The notes beneath the pieces are model-generated. The model saw only the letters and a program-made list of their open reading frames with translations, did not search any database and was not told the DNA's origin. Below, in pieces: positions 1-7,974 of a stretch of 64,000 nt of DNA. This DNA comes from Vibrio spartinae (lineage in GTDB: Bacteria; Pseudomonadota; Gammaproteobacteria; Enterobacterales; Vibrionaceae): the NCBI RefSeq assembly GCF_024347135.1, contig NZ_AP024908.1, forward strand, positions 310,001 through 374,000. Direction: 5' to 3'. The position numbers and the translations under genes are program-made. Numbering within the stretch: the first letter of the stretch is position 1; each line of letters starts with the position of its first letter.

Positions 1-1
1 C

Positions 2-328
2 GGACATGCGTTCAACTGGGTTGGCGTGACACACATTATTTTCTCCATTGTGTTTGCCGTTGGTTACTGTGTGGTGACCGAACGGTTCCCTGTCTTTAAA
101 CTATGGCAGGGTCTGCTTGCCGGTGCATTGGCACAACTGTTTGTCCATATGATCTCTTTCCCACTGATGGGTTTAACGCCACCGGTTTTGGATTTGCCTT
201 GGTATGAGCATGTTTCTGAAATTGTCGGGCATTTAATCTGGTTCTGGTCGATTGAAATTATTCGTCGCGATTTACGCAATCGGATGACCCACGAACCGGA
301 CCCTGAAGTGCCAATCACGGCTCGGTGA
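2..328 (+). CDS. yagU: YagU family inner-membrane protein (DUF1440), 3' part
   Basis: The reading frame is open from the first bases of the window, so the gene starts upstream and only about the last 108 residues are present. The segment reads as E. coli YagU almost word for word, including [19 protein letters not shown] near the left edge, [20 protein letters not shown] in the middle and the tail [13 protein letters not shown]. At least two hydrophobic membrane segments are visible (about window positions 26-80 and 110-180). In E. coli YagU is an inner-membrane protein linked to acid resistance; its biochemical activity is unknown. A strong terminator follows about 110 bases later. The family assignment is confident; function here is inferred only from homology. 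Confidence 0.93.
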   Translation, partial: GHAFNWVGVTHIIFSIVFAVGYCVVTERFPVFKLWQGLLAGALAQLFVHMISFPLMGLTPPVLDLPWYEHVSEIVGHLIWFWSIEIIRRDLRNRMTHEPDPEVPITAR

Positions 329-437
329 ATTTAACCTGCATCGATGACGGTGTGATTGAGGTCCTTGCGATCGTTTGACGCGTTCGGTGACGACTCTCGA
401 AGTCTTCAAATCATGTCGCCCTTAAGAACCGATGAGA

Positions 438-479
438 TGCCACCACGTCTGCTGTTTTGACGTGGTGGCATTTTTTTTT
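438..479 (+). terminator. Rho-independent terminator downstream of yagU
   Basis: A perfect 12-bp stem (TGCCACCACGTC at 438-449 with GACGTGGTGGCA at 459-470), a 9-nt loop and nine T residues at 471-479. It ends transcription rightward from yagU. Confidence 0.92.
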
Positions 480-510
480 GGATCGCTTTGGTACTGACGG
501 GGCTGAAGGG

Positions 511-598
511 TATTGAGAAAAAGTGTATTGAGCAGAGAGGGTATTGAGGAAAAAAGGTATTGAGAAAAAAACAGATTGAGAAAGAAAAGTATATTGGA
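511..598. repeat. Degenerate ~16-bp purine-rich tandem repeat
   Basis: The word TATTGAG (or GATTGAG/TATTGG) recurs at 511, 526, 542, 558, 574 and 592, a spacing of 15-18 bases, each followed by a run of purines. It lies between the yagU terminator and the amidoligase gene. It has no coding potential that I can support. It looks like short-unit tandem duplication with drift. Confidence 0.7.
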
Positions 599-690
599 TA
601 ACAATTACTTAGACTTCCAGCCATCTTGCAAAAGCCCGAGGCCGATATGCTAGACTGGTAAGAACGATGTACAACAATGGTGATTGAGCA

Positions 691-1665
691 ATGTCATTTA
701 AGATGCCACCGGTGACTGACACGCACCAAGGTGCGGTCAGAAAAGTAGGATTTGAATTGGAATTTACCGGTTTGACGCTTGAACAAGTGATTGAGCCCTT
801 GTGCTCAATTTTAGGGGGACAAGTTGAACAGCGGTCCGCGGTTGAGTTTCATGTACGTACCGACGATTTAGGTACGTTCAATATCGAACTAGACTGGGAT
901 TTCCTCAAACGTAAAGCCCAAACGGCTTGGCAGAAAGACGATGGTCATCAACTGGTCGATATGTTGCATCAGGCTGCTTTGCCGGTTGTACCGCTTGAAA
1001 TTGTCAGCCCGCCGATTCCGCTGGATCAACTTGAGCCGCTGAATCAACTGATTCCTGCATTGCGAAAAGCGGGGGCGAAGGGGACCGAAGATTCTGTGAT
1101 TGCTGCTTTTGGGGTGCATATCAATCCTGAATTACCGGATTTGAGTGCTGCCACGATCAATCGCTATCTCAAAGCATTTGCTTTATTACAGTGGTGGTTA
1201 GTCGAGGCGCATGGGGTTGATCCGACACGGCGAATCAGTCCTTATATTGCGCTCTATCCGGAAGCTTATGTGAAAGAGCTGCTCACGGATACTTCCGCTG
1301 ATTTGACGCATCTGTTTGATCGCTATCTTAAACATAATCCTACGCGCAATCGTGCGCTGGATTTACTGCCGTTGTTGGCTGAGATCGATGCTGATCGGGT
1401 GCGTCAGGTGGTTGATGATCCTAAAATCAAAGCGCGTCCCACATTCCACTACCGTCTGCCGGACTGCCGGATTGAAGATGCGGGCTGGGATCTGACCAAG
1501 AGTTGGGATTTGTGGTGTGTTGTTGAAAAGCTTGCAGCGGATCCACAGGCTATCGAGACGCTGGCCGCACGCTTTCTTCAATTAGAACGTCCTTTGATTG
1601 GTGTCGAACGCAAAGTTTGGGTAAAGGAGATCTCACAATGGCTCAACGACCAAGGGTGGGTGTAA
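691..1665 (+). CDS. Amidoligase family protein (COOH-NH2 ligase, GS-like fold)
   Basis: A 324-residue soluble protein. The N-terminal GFELEFTGL (about residues 20-28) is the first metal/ATP-binding strand typical of the amidoligase enzymes (PF12224), and VPLEIVSPPI (about residues 99-108) and AAFGVHINPE (about 139-148) are the other conserved blocks; Glu and His residues in these are the expected ligands. The family is related to glutamine synthetase and predicted to form amide bonds between a carboxylate and an amine; the substrate is unknown. Its 3' end overlaps the start of the next gene, a class-I glutamine amidotransferase-like hydrolase, by 28 bases, so the two are almost certainly co-translated and act in one pathway. 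This pairing is known from comparative genomics of amidoligases (Iyer and Aravind). No signal peptide is seen. Confidence 0.85.
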   Translation: MSFKMPPVTDTHQGAVRKVGFELEFTGLTLEQVIEPLCSILGGQVEQRSAVEFHVRTDDLGTFNIELDWDFLKRKAQTAWQKDDGHQLVDMLHQAALPVVPLEIVSPPIPLDQLEPLNQLIPALRKAGAKGTEDSVIAAFGVHINPELPDLSAATINRYLKAFALLQWWLVEAHGVDPTRRISPYIALYPEAYVKELLTDTSADLTHLFDRYLKHNPTRNRALDLLPLLAEIDADRVRQVVDDPKIKARPTFHYRLPDCRIEDAGWDLTKSWDLWCVVEKLAADPQAIETLAARFLQLERPLIGVERKVWVKEISQWLNDQGWV

Positions 1666-2321
1666 CGGGGAATGGCAGACGCTGGTCCCCCTCGTGGTGG
1701 TGTACCCGGATTGCATTATGGCTGGTCGGTGCGCGGGCGATCCGCCTGAGTGTTCATCACGCATGGACGGGCGAACCGTTGGATGCGTTGATCATTGGTG
1801 GTGGTGACGACATCAGCCCCGAGCATTACGGCGACGATGTCAATCAACAGGTACGGCTCGATCCGGAGCGCGACCAACTGGAAATTGACTGGATTGAATG
1901 GGCGCTCGAACACCGGAAGCCCTTGCTGGGGATATGCCGCGGATTACAGTTGATCAATGTGGTCAAAGACGGCTCTTTATATGTTGATATCAGTGAGCTG
2001 CGGCAACAGACATATAACCGTTCAGGGCTACTCCCGACCAAGCAGGTGAAGCTCCGTGCGAATTCAAAACTGGCGGCACTCTGTAGAAAAACGCATTTAC
2101 GTGTCAACAGCTTGCATCATCAGGCGGTCAAAAATGTCGGTCAGGACTTACAAGTGGTCGGCTGGGATTTAGACCAGTTTACGCAAGCCGTCGAAAGCAC
2201 CGATCACACCCCGATACTCGGTGTGCAGTGGCATCCTGAATACCTCTTTTATTTACCCGCCCAACTTGCGATTTTCCGCTGGCTTTGCTGTCAGGGAGCC
2301 GCTTGTCAAGCGAACTCCTAA
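1638..2321 (+). CDS. Class-I glutamine amidotransferase-like hydrolase (peptidase C26, gamma-glutamyl hydrolase type)
   Basis: About 227 residues. The nucleophile elbow GICRGLQLIN (Cys) and the C-terminal GVQWHPEYL (His-Glu) give the complete catalytic triad of class-I amidotransferases of the PuuD-like C26 group. An early GGGDDISPEHYG block, also typical of PuuD-like hydrolases, is present. I chose the ATG at 1638 because AAAGGAGA lies about 7 bases upstream; a TTG further upstream in frame has no comparable site. The start lies inside the amidoligase gene, so the genes are translationally coupled. The likely role is removal or transfer of a gamma-glutamyl-type amide made or used by the amidoligase partner; the actual substrate cannot be read from the sequence. 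Confidence 0.85.
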   Translation: MAQRPRVGVTGNGRRWSPSWWCTRIALWLVGARAIRLSVHHAWTGEPLDALIIGGGDDISPEHYGDDVNQQVRLDPERDQLEIDWIEWALEHRKPLLGICRGLQLINVVKDGSLYVDISELRQQTYNRSGLLPTKQVKLRANSKLAALCRKTHLRVNSLHHQAVKNVGQDLQVVGWDLDQFTQAVESTDHTPILGVQWHPEYLFYLPAQLAIFRWLCCQGAACQANS

Positions 2322-2329
2322 TCTTGATG

Positions 2330-2358
2330 ACTGTTGATTGCCTGAGGCAACCAACAGT
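2330..2358. terminator. Hairpin between convergent genes
   Basis: An imperfect hairpin (ACTGTTGATTGCC / GGCAACCAACAGT, one mismatch, 3-nt loop) sits between the convergent amidotransferase and symporter genes. There is no T tract on either strand, so its role as a bidirectional terminator is only suggested by position. Confidence 0.4.
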
Positions 2359-2416
2359 TCATACTAACCTTTTCAACATTCTCCTGATTCAAATCAAATG
2401 TCTTGAATCAGAACGG

Positions 2417-3826
2417 TTATACTAATGCCTCCCGGTCTTTCTGGGCCTGGATTGGATCAGCCGATTGTGACGCATCAGGCAACTCAAGCTCAGCTAAGTC
2501 AGCTTTGATTTGGGATAATTTATTGTTATCCAGTTTATAGAACAGCATGAATATCGCTAATGCTGCAAAGAAAACCCCGGGGATCACGGTAAACAATAAG
2601 TTGATCGCATTAATTGCTTCTGGTGTTTGAACGGCAGCGCCGCCTTGATATCCCGCCCAAGCCAGAATCCAGCCGACACCGGCACCACCAATTGCGATAC
2701 CAAGCTTGATGGCAAACAGATTGGTTGAAAATACCATGCCGCTCAGTGAGCGATTACTCCGAGTTTTTTCGTAGTCAACCACATCCGACATCATGCTCCA
2801 TAAAATCGGAGTGGTACTCATCTGTACGACACCCAGCAGAACGACTAATGTAAATACTGCCGGAACATTGGTCGGTTCGACGAAGTAGAGCAATGCTGCG
2901 AGAATCCCGGAAATGACAGTCAGAATGCGATACATGGTGGGTTTGTTATATTTGCCGAATAACGGAGAAGATACCATTGCCCCAACAATGTTCGCCAACA
3001 TGCCGGAAACCATAAAAATAGTGGCAAGGTCAGCCCGGCCCATCACGACTTTCACATAGTACATCGTTGATGCGCCTTTAAATACAACCCCCGTAAGCAG
3101 CACGACGTTAACAATGAACAAGATTCGCCACTGGCTATTTTTCATTAACCGTTTTAAGTCTTGCAATGCAGATTGTCTCTCCTCGGTTGGGACATAGCGC
3201 TCTTTGGTGTTGGCGAAACTGAAAAAGAATAATGCGATAGCACCAAGTCCCATGATGGCCATTGCGCCCAGATATCCTTTTTGCGTGTTCCCTTGGCCGA
3301 TGATATCTACCAGCGGGAGTGCAACCATGGCAACAATCAGACCACCCGCTGTACTCAATGCGAAACGATATGACTGTAGTGAAGTCCGTTCACTCGAGTC
3401 ATTGGTCAGCGCATTGGCCATCGCACAATACGGGACATTGATTGCTGTATACATCAGGGTTAAGAAAATATAAGACGCGTAGGCGTAGATGAGTTTGCCG
3501 GTTTCTCCAAAATTCGGGGTGAAAAATGCGAACATACAAGCGGCCCCGAAAGGGACGGCGATCCACAGCAGGTAAGGTCTGTAGCGGCCATGCTTTGAAC
3601 GGGTTCTATCGACAATTGAACCCATTATCGGGTCTGTTACGGCATCAATGAAACGGACAAGTAAGAACATGGTTCCCATATGTGCGGGAGAGAGCCCATA
3701 AATGTCCGTATAAAAGTAAGCTAAAAAAAGCATGACGGTCTGCCAGACAAAGTTGCAGCCGGTATCGCCTAAGCCATACGCAATTTTCTCTTTGGCCGAC
3801 AATTTAATCGTAGTCGTCGTAGTCAT
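2417..3826 (-). CDS. GPH-family sugar:cation symporter (MFS, MelB-like)
   Basis: A 469-residue membrane protein with about 12 hydrophobic segments. The N-terminal KEKIAYGLGDTGCNFVWQ and the following DPIMGSIVDRTRSKHGRYRPY (about residues 50-75) are hallmarks of the glycoside-pentoside-hexuronide:cation symporters, which import sugars or glycosides with Na+ or H+. The start at 3826 is preferred: GGAG lies 10 bases upstream and the preceding 11 codons look untranslated. The substrate is not evident. It is followed on the same strand by no partner enzyme, and the neighbour to the left is convergent. The upstream 780 bases are very AT-rich and must contain its promoter. Confidence 0.87.
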   Translation of the reverse strand: MTTTTTIKLSAKEKIAYGLGDTGCNFVWQTVMLFLAYFYTDIYGLSPAHMGTMFLLVRFIDAVTDPIMGSIVDRTRSKHGRYRPYLLWIAVPFGAACMFAFFTPNFGETGKLIYAYASYIFLTLMYTAINVPYCAMANALTNDSSERTSLQSYRFALSTAGGLIVAMVALPLVDIIGQGNTQKGYLGAMAIMGLGAIALFFFSFANTKERYVPTEERQSALQDLKRLMKNSQWRILFIVNVVLLTGVVFKGASTMYYVKVVMGRADLATIFMVSGMLANIVGAMVSSPLFGKYNKPTMYRILTVISGILAALLYFVEPTNVPAVFTLVVLLGVVQMSTTPILWSMMSDVVDYEKTRSNRSLSGMVFSTNLFAIKLGIAIGGAGVGWILAWAGYQGGAAVQTPEAINAINLLFTVIPGVFFAALAIFMLFYKLDNNKLSQIKADLAELELPDASQSADPIQAQKDREALV

Positions 3827-4612
3827 TTTATTTATTCTCCAGGGTACAGTTTTTACCAATATTTATAGTATTTATTGTGTAAGGTCGTGAGATATAATCA
3901 ACTTGTCTAAATTAATAATGGTTTTATGATATTTTATTAATGTGACAAATATTGCAGAAAGAGTAATTTATCAAGTAATAAAGTTATTAAAAATCAATGA
4001 CTTATTTTTAATATCAAATTGTTTTTTGATGATATTTGCGACGTAAAGCACAATTAAACAATAGGAGATATCAAGAATAAAAAAACGTAATTATTGGAAA
4101 AATACTCATTTGTTCATCTGAATCGATTATAAAAATAGATAATTTTTCGACTCACAGGATGAATAAATATTTAAAAGTAGAGATGGAAGATGCGAACAGT
4201 CATCATGTATTTCATTTTACCATTCTCTGTTGTGAAACATCGCTACCAAAAATGAGACAGATGTCGCCTTGTGTTGTATGAACCATACAAGCAGAGATAA
4301 TTCTGTTTATTTGTGATATTTATCCAAATATATTTCAATATAAATAATTTTATCATCATGATGATGATTTGAATGCTAGGTATATTTCACGAATTGACGG
4401 GATTCGTCAATGATAGATGAGTGAATGATAGATGAATATGTGCTGTATTTTTCTATATCTTCTTTTTTATCAATTAATAGCGGTCATACTATGATGACTG
4501 TTCATTATATTTTCAAGGCATTGGATAAATGGTTTAAATTAAAAAATTATTTGTTGAAAAAATGTAAATATAAATATATTTTGTAAAAATCAATTACAAA
4601 AAAAGACTCAAT
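3827..4612. other. AT-rich divergent intergenic region
   Basis: About 790 bases without a supportable gene, much more AT-rich than the flanks. It holds the promoters of the symporter (leftward) and the small secreted protein (rightward). I see a 12-bp direct repeat AATGATAGATGA at 4409-4420 and 4424-4435, and a small inverted repeat TTGAC/GTCAA at 4394-4410. No clear operator or riboswitch was recognised. Confidence 0.5.
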
Positions 4613-4882
4613 ATGAAAGCAGGGATCGCATTTTTATTGACGTTGAGCTTCTCGGTTCAAGTTTATTCCGGCTCTCCGCCTCAGGATGAAAAACTACTAC
4701 AGTCACTGATTCAACGTGGGGTTATCTGTCAAGGTTTAACCTACGAAGAACAGCAAGAAGCACTGCGTATTTATCTGCATAAAAAAGCAAAAATGCATCC
4801 AGATAAATCGTTAGGCGCTCAATCATCAGAAGCATCTGAAACAACGGCTTCGAAGTCATGTATTGCACCATCTAAACAATAA
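4613..4882 (+). CDS. Small secreted protein resembling the PrtV propeptide
   Basis: 89 residues with a signal peptide (MKAGIAFLLTLSFSVQVYSG). Residues about 24-60 (DEKLLQSLIQRGV, then EEQQEALRIYLHKKA) line up with residues about 37-72 of the PrtV-like protease encoded 100 bases downstream (EEKLIEMLIRKGV, EEAKQLALKAYLAKK): the same spacing and the same pattern of Leu, Arg-Gly-Val and Tyr-Leu. The rest is a short hydrophilic tail with two cysteines in the mature part. It therefore looks like a free-standing copy of the protease N-terminal prodomain. An inhibitor or folding helper for the protease is a reasonable inference but unproven. The gene is collinear with prtV and possibly cotranscribed. 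Confidence 0.7.
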   Translation: MKAGIAFLLTLSFSVQVYSGSPPQDEKLLQSLIQRGVICQGLTYEEQQEALRIYLHKKAKMHPDKSLGAQSSEASETTASKSCIAPSKQ

Positions 4883-4981
4883 TTTCACCCACAACAAACC
4901 TGTTTGTTTTGATTTTATCCTTGATCAAAATTCAGGATGCGTTGGCTATTTGTAACATAAAAAAATAAGAAGGATTATCCA

Positions 4982-7744
4982 ATGATAATAATGAGGAAAA
5001 CCTTGCTTGTAACGGCAGTGATGAGCTGTATCGGCATCAGCAGTTATACGCATGCACATGCCCCGGTTGATATGGGGGTTGTGAATGAAGAAAAACTGAT
5101 TGAAATGCTGATTCGCAAGGGAGTCGTTGATCGTTACGCCTCTGAAGAGGCCAAACAACTTGCTCTTAAAGCATACTTGGCGAAAAAAATTAATCATGGC
5201 TTTAGCGGTGATGATCGGCTTGGGAAGAAAGCACTGCTCAACCGGGCAAAAGTGCTGAAAGCGATGAAAGCAGGGAAAGGCAGTCAACAACACAATGTTT
5301 TCGCGCTGGATGTCAGCCAGAAGCGCAATGATAAAGTGCTTGCTTTGTTGATTGATTTTCCTGATTTGCCATGGAATGACAACCGATTGACTCCAGAACT
5401 GACGGATATGTTTTATGCCGATTATCTGCCCGAACATTATCAGTCGTTATTATTTTCCGATACCGGTTATGACGGCCCAAGCGGGCAGAATCTGATCTCA
5501 ATGCGTCAATATTATCATCAGGAATCCGGTGATAGTTACGGGGTGTCCGGTCAAGTCATGGGATGGTATCACGCGGCTCATGAAGCGGCTTACTATGGGG
5601 GACACAGCAAATCCGGCGGTAATGATGTCAACCCGCAACAACTGGTTCGTGAAGCGCTCGACCAACTTGCCAATGATCCCAATATCAACCTTGCTGATTT
5701 TGATATTGAAGATCGCTACGACTATGACAATGATGGCGACTACCGCGAGCCGGATGGTGTGATCGATCACCTGATGGTCTTCCACTCATCCGTTGGCGAA
5801 GAAGCCGGTGGTGGGGTGCTGGGTGATGATGCCATTTGGTCACACCGCCATAATCTGGGACAGTTTTATGTCCTGCAAGGCACGCAGAGTAACGTCCCGG
5901 GCCGGTTCAATGGTCAGTATGCTGCCTATGACTATACCATGCAGCCTATCGATGCGGCCGCTGGGGTCTGTGCGCATGAATATGGGCACGATTTGGGATT
6001 ACCCGATGAATATGACACCCAATATACCGGTAAAGGTGAGCCGGTGTCTTACTGGTCAATTATGTCTTCAGGCAGTTGGGCCGGGAAGGTTCCGGGTACA
6101 GAACCGACCGCATTTTCGGCTTGGTCGAAGCAGTTCTTGCAAGATGCCGTCGGTGGTAAGTGGGTCAAACCGACAGAAGTAACGCTGGATGAGCTGGCAC
6201 AACATGCCAAAGTGATTAAGCTACGCCAGACCACCGATACTGAGCAACAAAATCTGGTCAAAATTCCTTTGCCTCCGAAACAAGTTGAAGACTTGCCACC
6301 GTATGAAGGCAGTTATGATTTTTATTCAGATAAAGGCGATAGTCTGAAGAACAAAATGCATCGTACTTTAACGGTACCGAATGCATCCAATGTGACGTTG
6401 AAGTTCAAAGCGTGGTATCAAATCGAAAAAGACTATGATTTCGCGAGAGTCACGGTGAATGGTGAGTCTGTTGCCGGCAATATCACCACCATGGACGATC
6501 CGCAAAATACGGGATTGGTGCCAGCGATTTCAGGCGAATCACAAGGCTGGGTCGATGCTGAATTTGACCTGTCGAAGTGGGCCGGGCAGGAGATTAATCT
6601 AGGATTTGAGTATGTCACAGACGGCGGTCTGGCAATGGCGGGTCTCTATCTGGATAATCTGCAACTTGAAGCGGATGGGGTAACAACGCTGATTGATGAT
6701 GCCGAAAGTACACCGACGTTTACGTTTGACGGTTTCCGCCTCAATAATGGTTTCCACACGGCCGACCATTATTATCTGCTTCAGTGGCGAAGCCATGAAG
6801 GTGTGGATGCCGGTTTGGGTCACTTACGGCGCTTCAACGATTTAATGTCGTTCGAACCGGGTCTGTTGGTTTGGTATGTGGATGAGTCCTTAACCGATAA
6901 CTGGGTCGGCAATCATCCCGGTCAAGGCTGGCTCGGTGTGGTTGATGCGGACCAGAATACTCTGGTTTGGGCCAACAGTGCTCAAGCGGCACAAACCCGT
7001 TTCCAAGTGCGTGATGCAGCATTCTCATTGCAAGATCAAGCACCGTTGCGCCTGGTCAACAATGCTGGCGATGTACTGGAAGATAGCAGCTTGATTGCCA
7101 ACGCTAACTTTGCCGATGATCAGGATTACAGCAACCCCGGTCAACCGGATGCCGGGCGGTTATTGACGGAACTGGGGCTACAAATCGATGTGTTAGAACA
7201 TGGGGAAAATAATCAATATGGTTTGATTAAGATTACCCGACAATCGACACCCAATACGGCACCCGAGGCTGATTTTGATTTCACAGTGAATGATCTGACT
7301 GTCTCAACCACCAACCTTAGCCAAGATCCTGACGGCAGTATTGTCAGTTATCACTGGGACTTCGGTAACGGTCAGACGAGTACCGCGGCAGCCCCGACGT
7401 GGACGTATCAAAAGCCGGGTTCCTATCGTATTTCCTTAACGGCAACTGATGATCAGGGCGCAACCGATAGCATCAGTAAACAGGTCACAGTGTCTGAACC
7501 CGGTCAGGCTCCGATTGCACGTGTTTGGCATTTTAATTTATTCCGGACGGTTGTGGTGTGGTCGACCAGTTGGGATGAAGACGGCCATATTGTTGATACC
7601 AAATGGACGCTGCCCAACGGTGAAGAGAAGCATGGCGTGTCGCTGATACATACGTTCCCTCAGCATGGTCAATATGATGTGTTATTGACGATTACGGATA
7701 ACGATGGAAAGATGACAACCAAAACCATTCACTTCGATCTATAA
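4982..7744 (+). CDS. prtV: PrtV-like M6 family secreted metalloprotease with two PKD domains
   Basis: 920 residues, matching V. cholerae PrtV (about 918) in length and order of domains. A signal peptide (about residues 1-26) is followed by a prodomain (to about 105), the M6 catalytic domain with the zinc motif HEYGHDLGLPDEYD around residue 331, a central beta-rich region, and two C-terminal PKD domains (about 759-840 and 843-920, with HWDFGNGQTSTAAAPTW in the first). PrtV-type proteases are secreted, Ca2+-stabilised, and activated by proteolysis; they degrade host proteins and contribute to killing of grazers in V. cholerae. AGAAGGA lies about 8 bases before the ATG at 4982. A terminator follows at 7798. 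The identification is confident; activity is inferred from the intact zinc site. Confidence 0.93.
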   Translation: MIIMRKTLLVTAVMSCIGISSYTHAHAPVDMGVVNEEKLIEMLIRKGVVDRYASEEAKQLALKAYLAKKINHGFSGDDRLGKKALLNRAKVLKAMKAGKGSQQHNVFALDVSQKRNDKVLALLIDFPDLPWNDNRLTPELTDMFYADYLPEHYQSLLFSDTGYDGPSGQNLISMRQYYHQESGDSYGVSGQVMGWYHAAHEAAYYGGHSKSGGNDVNPQQLVREALDQLANDPNINLADFDIEDRYDYDNDGDYREPDGVIDHLMVFHSSVGEEAGGGVLGDDAIWSHRHNLGQFYVLQGTQSNVPGRFNGQYAAYDYTMQPIDAAAGVCAHEYGHDLGLPDEYDTQYTGKGEPVSYWSIMSSGSWAGKVPGTEPTAFSAWSKQFLQDAVGGKWVKPTEVTLDELAQHAKVIKLRQTTDTEQQNLVKIPLPPKQVEDLPPYEGSYDFYSDKGDSLKNKMHRTLTVPNASNVTLKFKAWYQIEKDYDFARVTVNGESVAGNITTMDDPQNTGLVPAISGESQGWVDAEFDLSKWAGQEINLGFEYVTDGGLAMAGLYLDNLQLEADGVTTLIDDAESTPTFTFDGFRLNNGFHTADHYYLLQWRSHEGVDAGLGHLRRFNDLMSFEPGLLVWYVDESLTDNWVGNHPGQGWLGVVDADQNTLVWANSAQAAQTRFQVRDAAFSLQDQAPLRLVNNAGDVLEDSSLIANANFADDQDYSNPGQPDAGRLLTELGLQIDVLEHGENNQYGLIKITRQSTPNTAPEADFDFTVNDLTVSTTNLSQDPDGSIVSYHWDFGNGQTSTAAAPTWTYQKPGSYRISLTATDDQGATDSISKQVTVSEPGQAPIARVWHFNLFRTVVVWSTSWDEDGHIVDTKWTLPNGEEKHGVSLIHTFPQHGQYDVLLTITDNDGKMTTKTIHFDL

Positions 7745-7797
7745 CGGTCTGATTTATCGACCATTTATATTGACAATGATGTGTTTTGATACTGACA

Positions 7798-7824
7798 AAG
7801 TGCAACCTTTTGGTTGCACTTTTT
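7798..7824 (+). terminator. Rho-independent terminator of prtV
   Basis: Perfect 10-bp stem AAGTGCAACC / GGTTGCACTT with a TTTT loop and a short T run, about 55 bases after the prtV stop codon. Confidence 0.85.
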
Positions 7825-7862
7825 GCGTCAAAGCTTTTGCATCAAAGCTTTTGCGTCAAAGC
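7821..7862. repeat. Three tandem copies of a 14-bp unit
   Basis: TTTTGCGTCAAAGC occurs three times in tandem (7821-7834, 7835-7848, 7849-7862); the middle copy has A for G at one position. It starts in the T tract of the prtV terminator. The remaining bases to 7974 show nothing recognisable. Confidence 0.9.
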
Positions 7863-7974
7863 GACCGGAAATGGGATCAAACACGCGCGATGCATATGAA
7901 TTACGGTATGACTCGTTTTCGAGTTTCGATAACGCTGATTTGAATCGGATGAATGGAGGCAATGCAGCAGAGTA

